DNA of 64,000 bases from positions 8,730,001 through 8,794,000 of the forward strand of contig NZ_CP017641.1 of assembly GCF_001983935.1 (NCBI RefSeq). Direction: 5' to 3'. Below the pieces are notes generated by a model, which made no database searches, was not told the origin of the DNA, and saw nothing but the letters and a program-made list of their open reading frames with translations. Shown in pieces: positions 47,066-54,892 of the stretch. Each line of letters begins with the position of its first letter. The stretch's first letter is position 1. The DNA is from Fuerstiella marisgermanici (GTDB lineage Bacteria; Planctomycetota; Planctomycetia; Planctomycetales; Planctomycetaceae). The position numbers were made by a program, and so were the translations under genes.

Positions 47066-48835
47066 TTAGTCGCCTGAGACTGCGGTTTCCGTCGTGATCG
47101 GATCTGCGTCCACGCCGCTTAAGAAGCCGATCATCATTTCTTCCGAACTCTGATCACCCCATGTGACCGAACTGCCAGGGTCTGGATTGACGAGGTTGTG
47201 TTTCGAGTTATCGAATATGGCGGTGCAGTGAATTCGAGTCCCTTTGGGAAGACGTTTGGGTTCGGCAAGTTCGTAGGTGAGTTGCCAGTTGAAATCGTAG
47301 TTGGGAACGTCCAACAGAATTTCGTGAGTTCCATCCGGATAGAACGCTTCGTAACGGAACGACTTGCCTCGCAGGTGCATGTGCGGCGACATTTCGATCA
47401 GCATCTGATCACTCTTCAAGCGAAAATCGGCTTCGACTTTGTGATTGGCGGCACCAGCCGGGATTTCAAACTTGGTGTTGAGGACCGCCGCTCCGCGAAG
47501 CAGCTTTTTCACGTTGCTTTTGTCGGTGAACTTCACACCGATGTAGCTAAGGTCTTTTTGCTTTGTTCCGTTGGGCGTGTAGTGCATTTCAAACACCAGT
47601 TTGCTGCCAGCAGGAATGTGAATCGCCGTTCCGTTGTCCAAGACCTGAGGTGTTGAGCCAGGGGCGTAACCCACCAGCATTCGCCGGTCCTGCGTCTTGC
47701 GGTCCTCTGAACCGGCAGGCACGATATAGGCGATAATGTGATGCACGACCGCGACGTTGTCGGGGCGAGCTTCAACAGCAGTCACGAATTTGTCTTCCTT
47801 CCAGCCCGGATCGACTGTGAAGTATTGGTAGTCGACGATCCCGTCTGCTGGGATTTCGAACGCTTCCTCCCGGACTTTAATCACCTGATCCGCCTTGGGC
47901 ATTCGCCACCCTTTGACGAACTTTGGTGGTTCCGGCAAATCTGCAGCGTTCCCTTGCGGCATGCCGTTTTTGACCCACGTGCGAATTAACTGCTTTTCTT
48001 CGGGTGATAAGCGAGCGTCGTTGCTGAAAGTGCCGTGCTTGGGATTGGCGAACCAGGGCGGCATGCGGTTGTCCGCGATGACTTCCAGAATCGTGTCTTC
48101 CCAGCCTATGACGTCGTCGTATTTCTCAAGCTGGAACGGTGCGATTTCGCCCGACCGATGGCATTCGACACAGGACTTGTTGAAGATCCGGACGATCTGG
48201 TTCGACCACGTGACATCGCCATGAGGCTCCGTTTTGCGGACTCGGCCAATATGGCAACCGATGGCTTCGGTCGCTGCGACGCTGACATCTTTGCCAGCGA
48301 GCAGTTCATCAATTGCGATTGCCAGGTCTTTCCTACGCACCTTGTCTCGCGAGCGGCCCACCAAATACTGATCGTCGACGCGACCTCGGTAGCGAACCGT
48401 GCGATTCTGGTCCAGCAGAAATACTTCCGGCGTCCTTTCGGCTTTGAATTGATCAGCCACGCGATTGCCCACATCTTTAAGCATCGGGAACGTGATTTTG
48501 TGTCGAGCAACATACGCGGAAATCTCCGTCATGCTGTCCTGAGTGTTCGCATCGATCCCGACGAAGGCGACGTCCTTCGCTTGGTAGCGATTTTGGAGTT
48601 CGCTCAAACGCGGCCCATAAAGTCGGGCAAGCGGACATTCGGTCCCAAGAAACGCGACGACAACCAGTTTGCTGTCGGCAACACTATCCAAAGACCAGTC
48701 AACTCCGCGATGGGATGACAGAGTGAAGTCCGAAATCGTTTGATCAGCATTCGCATTCGCGGCGAATACAGAAGCTGTCAGGACAATCGCAAGGTTCACG
48801 AGATGTCGGTGAAGTTGTCGCGCGGCTTTATGCAT
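47066..48835 (-). CDS. secreted redoxin / cytochrome c / copper type II ascorbate-dependent monooxygenase-like fusion
   Basis: 589 residues with a signal peptide (to about residue 30). Residues 33-185 form a thioredoxin-like redoxin with a single Cys67 in GTECPLARLYGP, not a CxxC pair. A c-type haem site CVECH lies at 222-226 with the downstream MPPW motif, as in planctomycetal cytochromes. Residues 310-585 resemble the peptidylglycine alpha-hydroxylating monooxygenase fold: His365-His366 (VVHHIIAY), EMHYTPNG (His418) and SPHMHLRG (His485, Met486, His487) are candidate copper ligands. The combination suggests an exported redox enzyme; the substrate is unknown. Confidence 0.88.
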   Translation of the reverse strand: MHKAARQLHRHLVNLAIVLTASVFAANANADQTISDFTLSSHRGVDWSLDSVADSKLVVVAFLGTECPLARLYGPRLSELQNRYQAKDVAFVGIDANTQDSMTEISAYVARHKITFPMLKDVGNRVADQFKAERTPEVFLLDQNRTVRYRGRVDDQYLVGRSRDKVRRKDLAIAIDELLAGKDVSVAATEAIGCHIGRVRKTEPHGDVTWSNQIVRIFNKSCVECHRSGEIAPFQLEKYDDVIGWEDTILEVIADNRMPPWFANPKHGTFSNDARLSPEEKQLIRTWVKNGMPQGNAADLPEPPKFVKGWRMPKADQVIKVREEAFEIPADGIVDYQYFTVDPGWKEDKFVTAVEARPDNVAVVHHIIAYIVPAGSEDRKTQDRRMLVGYAPGSTPQVLDNGTAIHIPAGSKLVFEMHYTPNGTKQKDLSYIGVKFTDKSNVKKLLRGAAVLNTKFEIPAGAANHKVEADFRLKSDQMLIEMSPHMHLRGKSFRYEAFYPDGTHEILLDVPNYDFNWQLTYELAEPKRLPKGTRIHCTAIFDNSKHNLVNPDPGSSVTWGDQSSEEMMIGFLSGVDADPITTETAVSGD

Positions 48836-49329
48836 GGCTTCAAACGTGATCTATGAAAGAGGAACAGCGTGCAAAAACGAGCAAAGATATCTGGCGAGGC
48901 AGCCGGCGGGAAATGTGTCCGAGTAGTAAAGTTATCGAGCCGCCAGCACGTCGAATTCTAGCGGCTTCACGGATCACACGGCAGGCCGGTTATCGCAAAT
49001 CTTCGTATCCGATTGTACGCATGGCTGGGACCGCTGTCATGGGGATTCACAAACCGCAAATTGCAGTGCGGTGCTTCGCCGCAGGCAACCTAAGGCCTTG
49101 CCGCTGTGACAACAGTTTCGATGCGAGATTTGGCGGCGAAGCCAGCGGATCGTTTCACCCGTAGCCGCAGGCGCAGGCGTCCGCTATTCGGCGTCGGTTG
49201 GTGGTTCCGCTGCGACCCAGCCGTCCGCAGCAACGCCTGCGCCTTCGGCTGCGGGTTAAGCGACTCATATCAATCCGGCTGTAATAGACTCGACATCCTG
49301 AGCCGAAAGTCCTTTCCGGCAGAATGGAT
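48836..49329. other. intergenic region with a long inverted repeat
   Basis: About 490 bp between the redox fusion and rarA. No gene seen. The main structure is the imperfect inverted repeat at 49158-49256. Confidence 0.5.
49158..49256. repeat. imperfect inverted repeat, about 24-bp arms
   Basis: The left arm around 49158-49181 contains CCGCAGGCGCAGGCG and the right arm around 49233-49256 contains CGCCTGCGCCTTCGGCTGCG. They pair over about 24 bases with a few mismatches; smaller pairs (GGTTCCGC and CAGCCG) fill the 50-bp centre. A small non-autonomous element or a transcriptional end signal are possible. Confidence 0.6.
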
Positions 49330-50652
49330 CTACTGTTCGCTGTCAGCCGCTCGTTGCTGGCGGAGGTGGTTGACCCAGTCCAGAAACTGAACTTCATGAC
49401 CTCGCGCGACGGGTTCGTAGTATTGCTTTTCGACGCCCAGATAATCCTGTGCGACCCAGCCGTCTTCCGAATCGTGAGCGTACTTGTAGCCCTTGCCGTG
49501 GCCCAGTTTTTCGGCTCCTTTGTAGTGTCCGTCGCGAAGGTGCATGGGCACAGGCAGCACGGTTTGGTTGCGGACATCGTGCAACGCGGCGTCGATGGCT
49601 TTGTAGGCGGCGTTGGATTTTGGGGCGCAGGCCAGATAGGTCGTGGCCTGAGACAAATTGATGCGGCATTCCGGCATGCCGATCGTTTCTGTGGCCTGGA
49701 ATGCCGCAGTGGCGATCAATAGTGCTTGCGGGTCAGCGTTGCCGACGTCTTCTGAAGCTGCGATCACCAGCCGACGCGCGATGAAGCGAGGATCTTCGCC
49801 CGATTCCAGCATACGCGCCAGCCAGTACAACGACGCATCCGGATCGCTGCCGCGGATACTCTTGATGAATGCACTCGCAACGTCATAGTGGTCATCGCCG
49901 TTCGGATCGAACCGGATCACGCGTTTTTGCAGCGACTCGACAGCGACGGCACGATCGACTTTCTTTGTTGTCGCCGCCACTGACAACGCCGCTATTTCCA
50001 GAGCCATCAGCGAACGTCGCGCATCGCCGTCGGAGAGAGTGGCGATCAGTTCCAACGCGTCTTCGTCCGCCGTCACGCCCGTGTTTCCGAGCCCTCGATC
50101 GGGATCATTGAGTGCTGTATTCAGCAACTGCAGCAGTTCCGTCGTGTCCAGTTCTTTGAATTCAAAAATCTGGCTGCGGCTGATCAGAGGTGCGACCAGG
50201 GAGAAGAACGGATTGGCTGTCGTCGCACCAATCAGCGAAATCGTGCCGCTTTCGACATCGGGCAGCAGGATATCCTGCTGGCTGCGGCTAAAGCGGTGAA
50301 GTTCGTCGATGAAGACGACCGTTTGAGTGCCATCGGCGGCGAGTGAGTTCTCCGCTTCGGCCAACAGTTCGCGAACGTCTTTGACTCCCGCCATGGTGGC
50401 GTTGAGTCTGCGGAAGCGTCGCTTTGTGTGTTTGGCGATCAGTTCGGCTAGCGATGTCTTGCCGATGCCCGGCGGGCCGTAAAAAATGACGGATCCGATC
50501 CGGTCGGCGTCCAGCATTCGGCGCAGCAACTTTCCTTCGCCAAGGATATGCTGCTGCCCGGCGAATTCATCCAGCGTCCGAGGCCTCATGCGAGCGGCCA
50601 ATGGGCGTGCTTGTTCGCGGTTTTGTTCTTCTTCGGCAGCGAATAGGTTCAT
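49330..50652 (-). CDS. rarA: replication-associated recombination protein A (MgsA/RarA)
   Basis: 440 residues from the ATG at 50652 (MNLFAAEEEQNREQARPLAARMRP), a typical RarA start. AAA+ clamp-loader-like core: Walker A YGPPGIGKTSLAELIA, Walker B TVVFIDELHRFSRSQQDILLPDVE, sensor 1 GATTANPFFSLVAPLISR, and the RarA motif SLYWLARMLESGEDPRFIARRLVI. RarA acts at stalled replication forks. The C-terminal tetramerisation region (HLRDGHYKGAEKLGHGKGYKYAHD) is complete. Confidence 0.96.
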   Translation of the reverse strand: MNLFAAEEEQNREQARPLAARMRPRTLDEFAGQQHILGEGKLLRRMLDADRIGSVIFYGPPGIGKTSLAELIAKHTKRRFRRLNATMAGVKDVRELLAEAENSLAADGTQTVVFIDELHRFSRSQQDILLPDVESGTISLIGATTANPFFSLVAPLISRSQIFEFKELDTTELLQLLNTALNDPDRGLGNTGVTADEDALELIATLSDGDARRSLMALEIAALSVAATTKKVDRAVAVESLQKRVIRFDPNGDDHYDVASAFIKSIRGSDPDASLYWLARMLESGEDPRFIARRLVIAASEDVGNADPQALLIATAAFQATETIGMPECRINLSQATTYLACAPKSNAAYKAIDAALHDVRNQTVLPVPMHLRDGHYKGAEKLGHGKGYKYAHDSEDGWVAQDYLGVEKQYYEPVARGHEVQFLDWVNHLRQQRAADSEQ

Positions 50653-50927
50653 TGGCTTGTAGCAGAGATGCAGGTCGTGTCGATCAGGCGGGCGACGATT
50701 ATGCGCGTTTTGAGCGTGCTTGTTCAGCGATTCACCCGCCGATTGTGACAGGTTTCGTGCGATTGTGACCGGCGGCTGCCGTGGATTCCGATCTACACGG
50801 TAGATTCCAGTCAATTTGGAAGACGGTCAGCCATTTTATTGGCCGTCAACGCGATGACTCTTCAAAATCCGGTCAGTTTGTGCAGAAACGTTTCGCCCGC
50901 TAACACAGCCTTTTGATTCACAACACT

Positions 50928-51563
50928 ATGGTGGCCGTACTTCAACCAGTCAAACCGGGCAAGATCATTGCGATTGATCGCGCGGTAGTTTTGGTTGGGA
51001 GAAGTTCTGACTGCGACAATGTGATCAACGGCAGTCAGAAAATTTCGCGACGGCATTGCTGCCTCGTACAGGTCGACACCGACTATTACGTGCGCGATCT
51101 GGGCAGCATGAATGGCGTGTGGCTCAACAACGAACGGGTGAACCGGGAAGCGAAACTGTCAATCGGTGACCGGCTCACGATTGGTGACGTTGAGTTTCTA
51201 TTTCATCCGAACGCTCGGATCGAGCAGAAAAAGAATATCGCCGCTCCGCCGAAGCAGCCTGCTGCCAGTGCACCCACAAAGCCGAAGCAACCAACCAGCA
51301 ATTCCGCAGCGGCGCAGGTCGACAATGAAAAACACCGGCCGGATCGTGCAGCTTCGGAACTCGCCCGACCGCCGAAAAACACAGGGCTCAACAATGTCGA
51401 CGATGGGTCCGAGCTGGATGACGTGATTCCTTTGGATGAACTGGAGCGTGAAGAGGCTCAGCAGTTCGAAACAAACGAATACGAAGTGATCGACGAACCA
51501 ATCGGCGACGACGATCCGCGCGACGACATTCTGATGTTCGATGACGAAGACGACGAGGATTAG
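50928..51563 (+). CDS. FHA domain protein with acidic tail
   Basis: 211 residues from the ATG at 50928; a TTG at 50913 is also in frame. The FHA domain occupies about 1-95: VVLVGRSSDCDNVI, KISRRHCCLVQ and LGSMNGVWLNNERV give the phosphothreonine-binding residues (Arg, Ser-Arg-x-His, Asn-Gly). The rest is disordered and ends in an acidic run (DDPRDDILMFDDEDDED). FHA proteins read phosphothreonine, so it may be a target of Ser/Thr kinases such as the one in the window. The stop codon merges with repeat copy 3. Confidence 0.88.
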   Translation: MVAVLQPVKPGKIIAIDRAVVLVGRSSDCDNVINGSQKISRRHCCLVQVDTDYYVRDLGSMNGVWLNNERVNREAKLSIGDRLTIGDVEFLFHPNARIEQKKNIAAPPKQPAASAPTKPKQPTSNSAAAQVDNEKHRPDRAASELARPPKNTGLNNVDDGSELDDVIPLDELEREEAQQFETNEYEVIDEPIGDDDPRDDILMFDDEDDED

Positions 51564-51664
51564 AGCCGTTTCCCTGTTGGTTGTGGACGTTTCGGGCTCG
51601 TGGGAAATAGCTTTCGTAGTTCAAAACGCCTGTGCCGCGGCCACAAGTCAGCGAGATTCGCTGG
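51561..51664 (-). repeat. dispersed palindromic repeat, copy 3 (inverted, diverged)
   Basis: On the minus strand the block reads AGCGAATCTCGCT then GACTTGTGGCCGCGG, later TTCCCACGAGCCCGAAACG and TCCACAAC, matching copies 1 and 2 in order. The first hairpin keeps its pairing although the loop differs. It lies between convergent genes, overlapping the FHA stop codon and ending next to the deacetylase stop codon. Confidence 0.75.
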
Positions 51665-51667
51665 CGC

Positions 51668-52363
51668 TTAAAGCAGGTGGCTTAGGCTTTCGATCCCGAT
51701 CTGCTCACGGTTAACCAGAGGTTCGGCGTAGCCTTTGCCGATTGTCCAGCCCCAGTAACGAGCTCGATCACGGATGTCGTCAATTACCGTGGGGTGTTCC
51801 GTACTGCGGCCTTGAATGAGCTGACTGTTGTACGCCTTCACCGCGGCCATTTTCGTTTCGATGTGTGGCGTCACATCCAGAACGATTGAAGCGGCTGGGT
51901 GTATGCGAAGGTGAATGCTGAAATAGTGCAGCAGCATTGGAGGCCAGAAGGGATCTCCCTGCATGTCCGACCGGCTTAGCTTGGACCAGAATCGCGCATC
52001 GTCACACAAGCTGCTCGCGGCTGTGTGATCGGGGTGAGCGTCCTGCCAATACGGAGCCAGAATGATTTGCGGTCGAGTCGCTCGAAAGACTTCGGCCAAC
52101 CGCCCGCGCGCTTCCAGCGTCGGTTGCAGGCTGCGATTGGGCAGGTTCAGATTCTGCCGCCATGTCAGGTCCAGTACTCTGGTGGCTTCGGCAGTTTCTG
52201 CGCGACGGAGTTCCGGAGTTCCGTGCGGCGTGGGTTCGCCGCTGGTAAGTTCGACGACGCCGACCCGCATTCCCTGAGCTCGTGAAGCGGCAATGATCCC
52301 TCCCACGCTGATTTCTGCGTCATCCGGGTGAGGTGCGACGACCAGCAGGTCGAGTGGTTCCAT
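51668..52363 (-). CDS. bshB1: PIG-L family deacetylase, BshB1-like
   Basis: 231 residues from the ATG at 52363 (AGAGGA ribosome site; a longer start at 52435 is less likely). The zinc-binding APHPDDAE motif opens the protein, HPDH (DAHPDHTAAS) supplies the third ligand, and LDLLVVAPHPDDAEISVGG is characteristic of the bacillithiol deacetylase BshB1, which removes acetate from N-acetylglucosaminyl malate. No other bacillithiol gene is present in the window, so the exact substrate is inferred. It is convergent with the FHA gene. Confidence 0.82.
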   Translation of the reverse strand: MEPLDLLVVAPHPDDAEISVGGIIAASRAQGMRVGVVELTSGEPTPHGTPELRRAETAEATRVLDLTWRQNLNLPNRSLQPTLEARGRLAEVFRATRPQIILAPYWQDAHPDHTAASSLCDDARFWSKLSRSDMQGDPFWPPMLLHYFSIHLRIHPAASIVLDVTPHIETKMAAVKAYNSQLIQGRSTEHPTVIDDIRDRARYWGWTIGKGYAEPLVNREQIGIESLSHLL

Positions 52364-52488
52364 GCGAAAATTCCTCTGGGCGCGTTGGCCGGTTTCTGAC
52401 ACGATCTCCGGCTCTCTCTTAACGCTCTCACTCAATTGTGGCTTGATCCGTCGTGCTGGCGGCTTTTAGTCTGGAACGCGAGTTTCCC

Positions 52489-52776
52489 ATGAAACACCGC
52501 TCTTGGTTGCTCATGTTGGCAGTTTTATTGACAACGTCAACTGGCTGCGCTCTGGTAGATTCCGGCAAGGGCGCGATGCGGCAAATGACCAGCATGTTCC
52601 GCCCGAATCCGCACGATGAGCCATTCACTTCGACTGCGGAAGAAGATGAATGGGGCTTTGTCGGGGACGAGGGACGAGCCGGCCAGGAACGCGTGCGCGA
52701 TCCCGATCGCTGGTGGCAGAATCTTGTGATGTCGGAAGAGGCCAAAAACATTGAGCGCAATCTGGGCATCGATTAG
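52489..52776 (+). CDS. small lipoprotein
   Basis: 95 residues from the ATG at 52489. The signal MKHRSWLLMLAVLLTTSTGC ends in a lipobox cysteine (TSTGC), so it would be lipid-anchored. The mature part is acidic with Trp residues (DEWGFVGDEGRA, DRWWQNLVMSEEAKN). Unrecognised family. A second lipoprotein gene lies about 230 bp downstream. Confidence 0.75.
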   Translation: MKHRSWLLMLAVLLTTSTGCALVDSGKGAMRQMTSMFRPNPHDEPFTSTAEEDEWGFVGDEGRAGQERVRDPDRWWQNLVMSEEAKNIERNLGID

Positions 52777-53008
52777 CCGCGTGCATGGCCCGCAGATCGG
52801 TATTTACACAGATTTGCGAATCGGCTAAATCTGGCATTTCCTGCCGGACGTGTTGTGGATTCGGCAGGAGTCTCCTCCTGAAGTCCTCTCCGAATCTCAC
52901 TGCGTTGGATTTTGAAAATTCGACTGCCGTCTACGGTGGAACGCGTTTTCTGAAACCTCCTGCCGTCCGCATCTTTCGCAGCTTGTCCTGCCGAGGGAGC
53001 CAGCACTC

Positions 53009-53758
53009 ATGCCCCGATCACTCGTGAATTGTTGCCAACCGCTTAAAGCATCGTTCTTGCTTGGATTAACTGTCGTCACATGCGGCTGTTTTCACCCGGG
53101 AATGTACCAGTCGGCACCGTACGGCCAGCCGATGTACGCGCCACCTCAAAACCTGAATCCTGGTTATGGTGCGCCGGCCTACGGTGCGCCCGGATCGCTG
53201 CAGATTCCGGAATCCAGCGCGCCGCCCTATGTGCCGAACGGTGGCGGCAGTACCTACGATACTGACCCGGAGGATCCGTTCCGAAAGTCTGACGACAGCA
53301 AATTTTATTCTCCCGATGATCGCGTCGATCCGGAAGACCGCGTGCCGTACCCGGAAGACCGCAATATCGACGACGACCTGATACGTCCGACAACGCAGCT
53401 GATTCCCACAGACGATGGAGGCATGAACACAGCCGCTCGTCCGGTCGGTTATACGGTTGAAAGCGACGTTGCCGTTGAGCCGGAGTTTGGGTTCGACGGT
53501 GCGGACTACAAATGGCTGCAGGGAGTCCTGCACTACGATCCGACAACACGCACGTTTCTGGTGGAATACAGTCTCGTGGCGAATGACCGCTTTGGTGGCG
53601 TGCTGCCTCTACGAGTCGACCCAGCTGTGGTTAAGGCACAGGGGTTGAGGGACCGTCATCCGGTCGAAGTTCGCGGGCATCTCGAGCAGTCCGAGGGCGG
53701 CGATGCGATCTACCACGTCGAAGAAATTCGCCGCATCGCGACTCGCATCGCAGGTTAG
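53009..53758 (+). CDS. lipoprotein with Pro/Tyr/Gly-rich spacer, function unknown
   Basis: 249 residues. N-terminal signal with GLTVVTCGC as a lipobox-like end. A spacer rich in Tyr, Pro, Gly and Ala (YGAPAYGAPG) is followed by an acidic stretch and a compact C-terminal domain (about 145-245: YKWLQGVLHYDPTTRTFLVEYS, HPVEVRGHLEQSEGGDAIYHVEEI). The domain looks like a beta-barrel or OB-like fold but I cannot name it. It is probably an envelope protein. Confidence 0.75.
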   Translation: MPRSLVNCCQPLKASFLLGLTVVTCGCFHPGMYQSAPYGQPMYAPPQNLNPGYGAPAYGAPGSLQIPESSAPPYVPNGGGSTYDTDPEDPFRKSDDSKFYSPDDRVDPEDRVPYPEDRNIDDDLIRPTTQLIPTDDGGMNTAARPVGYTVESDVAVEPEFGFDGADYKWLQGVLHYDPTTRTFLVEYSLVANDRFGGVLPLRVDPAVVKAQGLRDRHPVEVRGHLEQSEGGDAIYHVEEIRRIATRIAG

Positions 53759-53823
53759 CAACCCGCCAGCAGCGAAGGTTGGCACCCTCACAATTTCGGC
53801 TCGTCATTGCTAAGCTGCGTGAC

Positions 53824-54036
53824 ATGCCGAACTCTGCCGAAACTCAACAGTCCGTTCAACAGCCAGCGGAGCAGTCGCCTGTGCCGCAGTCCAGCGTGCC
53901 GGAATTCTGGTTCGTCGCGACCTGTCTTGTGGTCCCCGTTTTATGGGGCGTGATTGTGCATCGAGTTTTTCGGCGGCTGCAGAGCCGACCGAAGCCTGCA
54001 GACAACGATTCTGTCTGGCCTGACTTCCAGATTTAG
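53824..54036 (+). CDS. small single-helix membrane protein
   Basis: 70 residues from the ATG at 53824. A Gln/Pro/Ser-rich N-terminus, one membrane helix (FWFVATCLVVPVLWGVIV) and a basic tail. Unknown function; followed by a strong bidirectional terminator. Confidence 0.6.
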   Translation: MPNSAETQQSVQQPAEQSPVPQSSVPEFWFVATCLVVPVLWGVIVHRVFRRLQSRPKPADNDSVWPDFQI

Positions 54037-54172
54037 AGCGCCGCATCACGCTGGTGGCAGCCTTTCACATAAAGCTACGACTACGAACGAATCACTTTAG
54101 GAAAACGGCGTCGTCTGCGGAGCGATGGCCGATGATCAGCCGTTTGGGCCTGGCACGTCGTGCAATAAAAAG

Positions 54173-54198
54173 AGCCCGGCTTCTTAAGAAGCCGGGCT
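54173..54198. terminator. bidirectional rho-independent terminator
   Basis: A perfect 26-bp palindrome AGCCCGGCTTCTT/AAGAAGCCGGGCT with AAAA on one side and TTTT on the other, between convergent genes. Confidence 0.9.
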
Positions 54199-54236
54199 TT
54201 TCGCGTATTCGATGCGGAGTAACGTGTGGCAGCGTT

Positions 54237-54569
54237 TTAGGCGATTTCGAAATCTTCGTCCGCCGTGACACCAGCCCCGTCGCTATCGCCTGCAATGCTG
54301 TTGTCGACGAACAGATTGCCGACGCTGCCTGGTCCGTGGTCATAGCAGTCATCGTTGTGCCACAGAGGCAGTCCAGCAGCATAACGTGCCGCCAGCATCA
54401 TGACTTTTTCTTCTGAACCGGGCTTTGCGGCTGTAGGGGATCCTGGATCAACGCCAAGAGATTTCAGTTCTTCTTCAAAACCTGCGTCGAGGTCACTCAG
54501 AAATTCGTAACCCTCGATTTGCGAGAGTGATTCCAGGCCTCCATCCAACTCAGCTAAGAACGACGACAT
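54237..54569 (-). CDS. acidic 110-residue protein, function unknown
   Basis: 110 residues with a GGAG ribosome site. The N-terminal half is helical and acidic (MSSFLAELDGGLESLSQIEG, FLSDLDAGFEEELKSLGVDP). The C-terminal half has a short LAARYAAGLPLWHNDDCYDHG stretch and an acidic tail. It has no signal peptide or membrane helix. The acidic helical leader followed by a Gly-rich tail with a single Cys faintly recalls ribosomally made peptide precursors, but no modification or export enzyme is adjacent. Family not recognised. Confidence 0.65.
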   Translation of the reverse strand: MSSFLAELDGGLESLSQIEGYEFLSDLDAGFEEELKSLGVDPGSPTAAKPGSEEKVMMLAARYAAGLPLWHNDDCYDHGPGSVGNLFVDNSIAGDSDGAGVTADEDFEIA

Positions 54570-54892
54570 TCAGTGGGCTCCAAGGTGTTAGCAATTAAAA
54601 ATTGTTGCTGAACTTTCGCCATTCCCTTGGCTCCATTGTGATAAATTCCGGCGGCTGAAGATTTCAGAAATGTGCATTCGTGTGATTTGACGGTGATCGT
54701 TGAATCGCACTTCGCACCCGCTTTAACTGCGTAAATCCTTTACGCCCTGATTCTTGAGGCGATGCGGCAAATTGTCAACAAAAAAGCAGAAACTGAAATA
54801 ACGATTCCACGGGAAGTTTCGTTACCGTCGCAAGTCTGGCAATGTCGCTGTCACAAACTTTCCAGCAAAGTCCCAGCGACGCGCGGAATTGC
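54570..54892. other. intergenic, no gene seen
   Basis: 323 bp, AT-rich, between the acidic protein start and the sigma-54 activator stop. It should contain the acidic gene's promoter. I looked for a -24/-12 sigma-54 site and did not find a convincing one. Confidence 0.4.

Noticed and set aside
54837-54892. Sigma-54 promoter upstream of the acidic 110-residue gene
   Set aside because: TGGCA is present near 54836 but no GC at the -12 position with correct spacing, and the orientation does not fit the gene.
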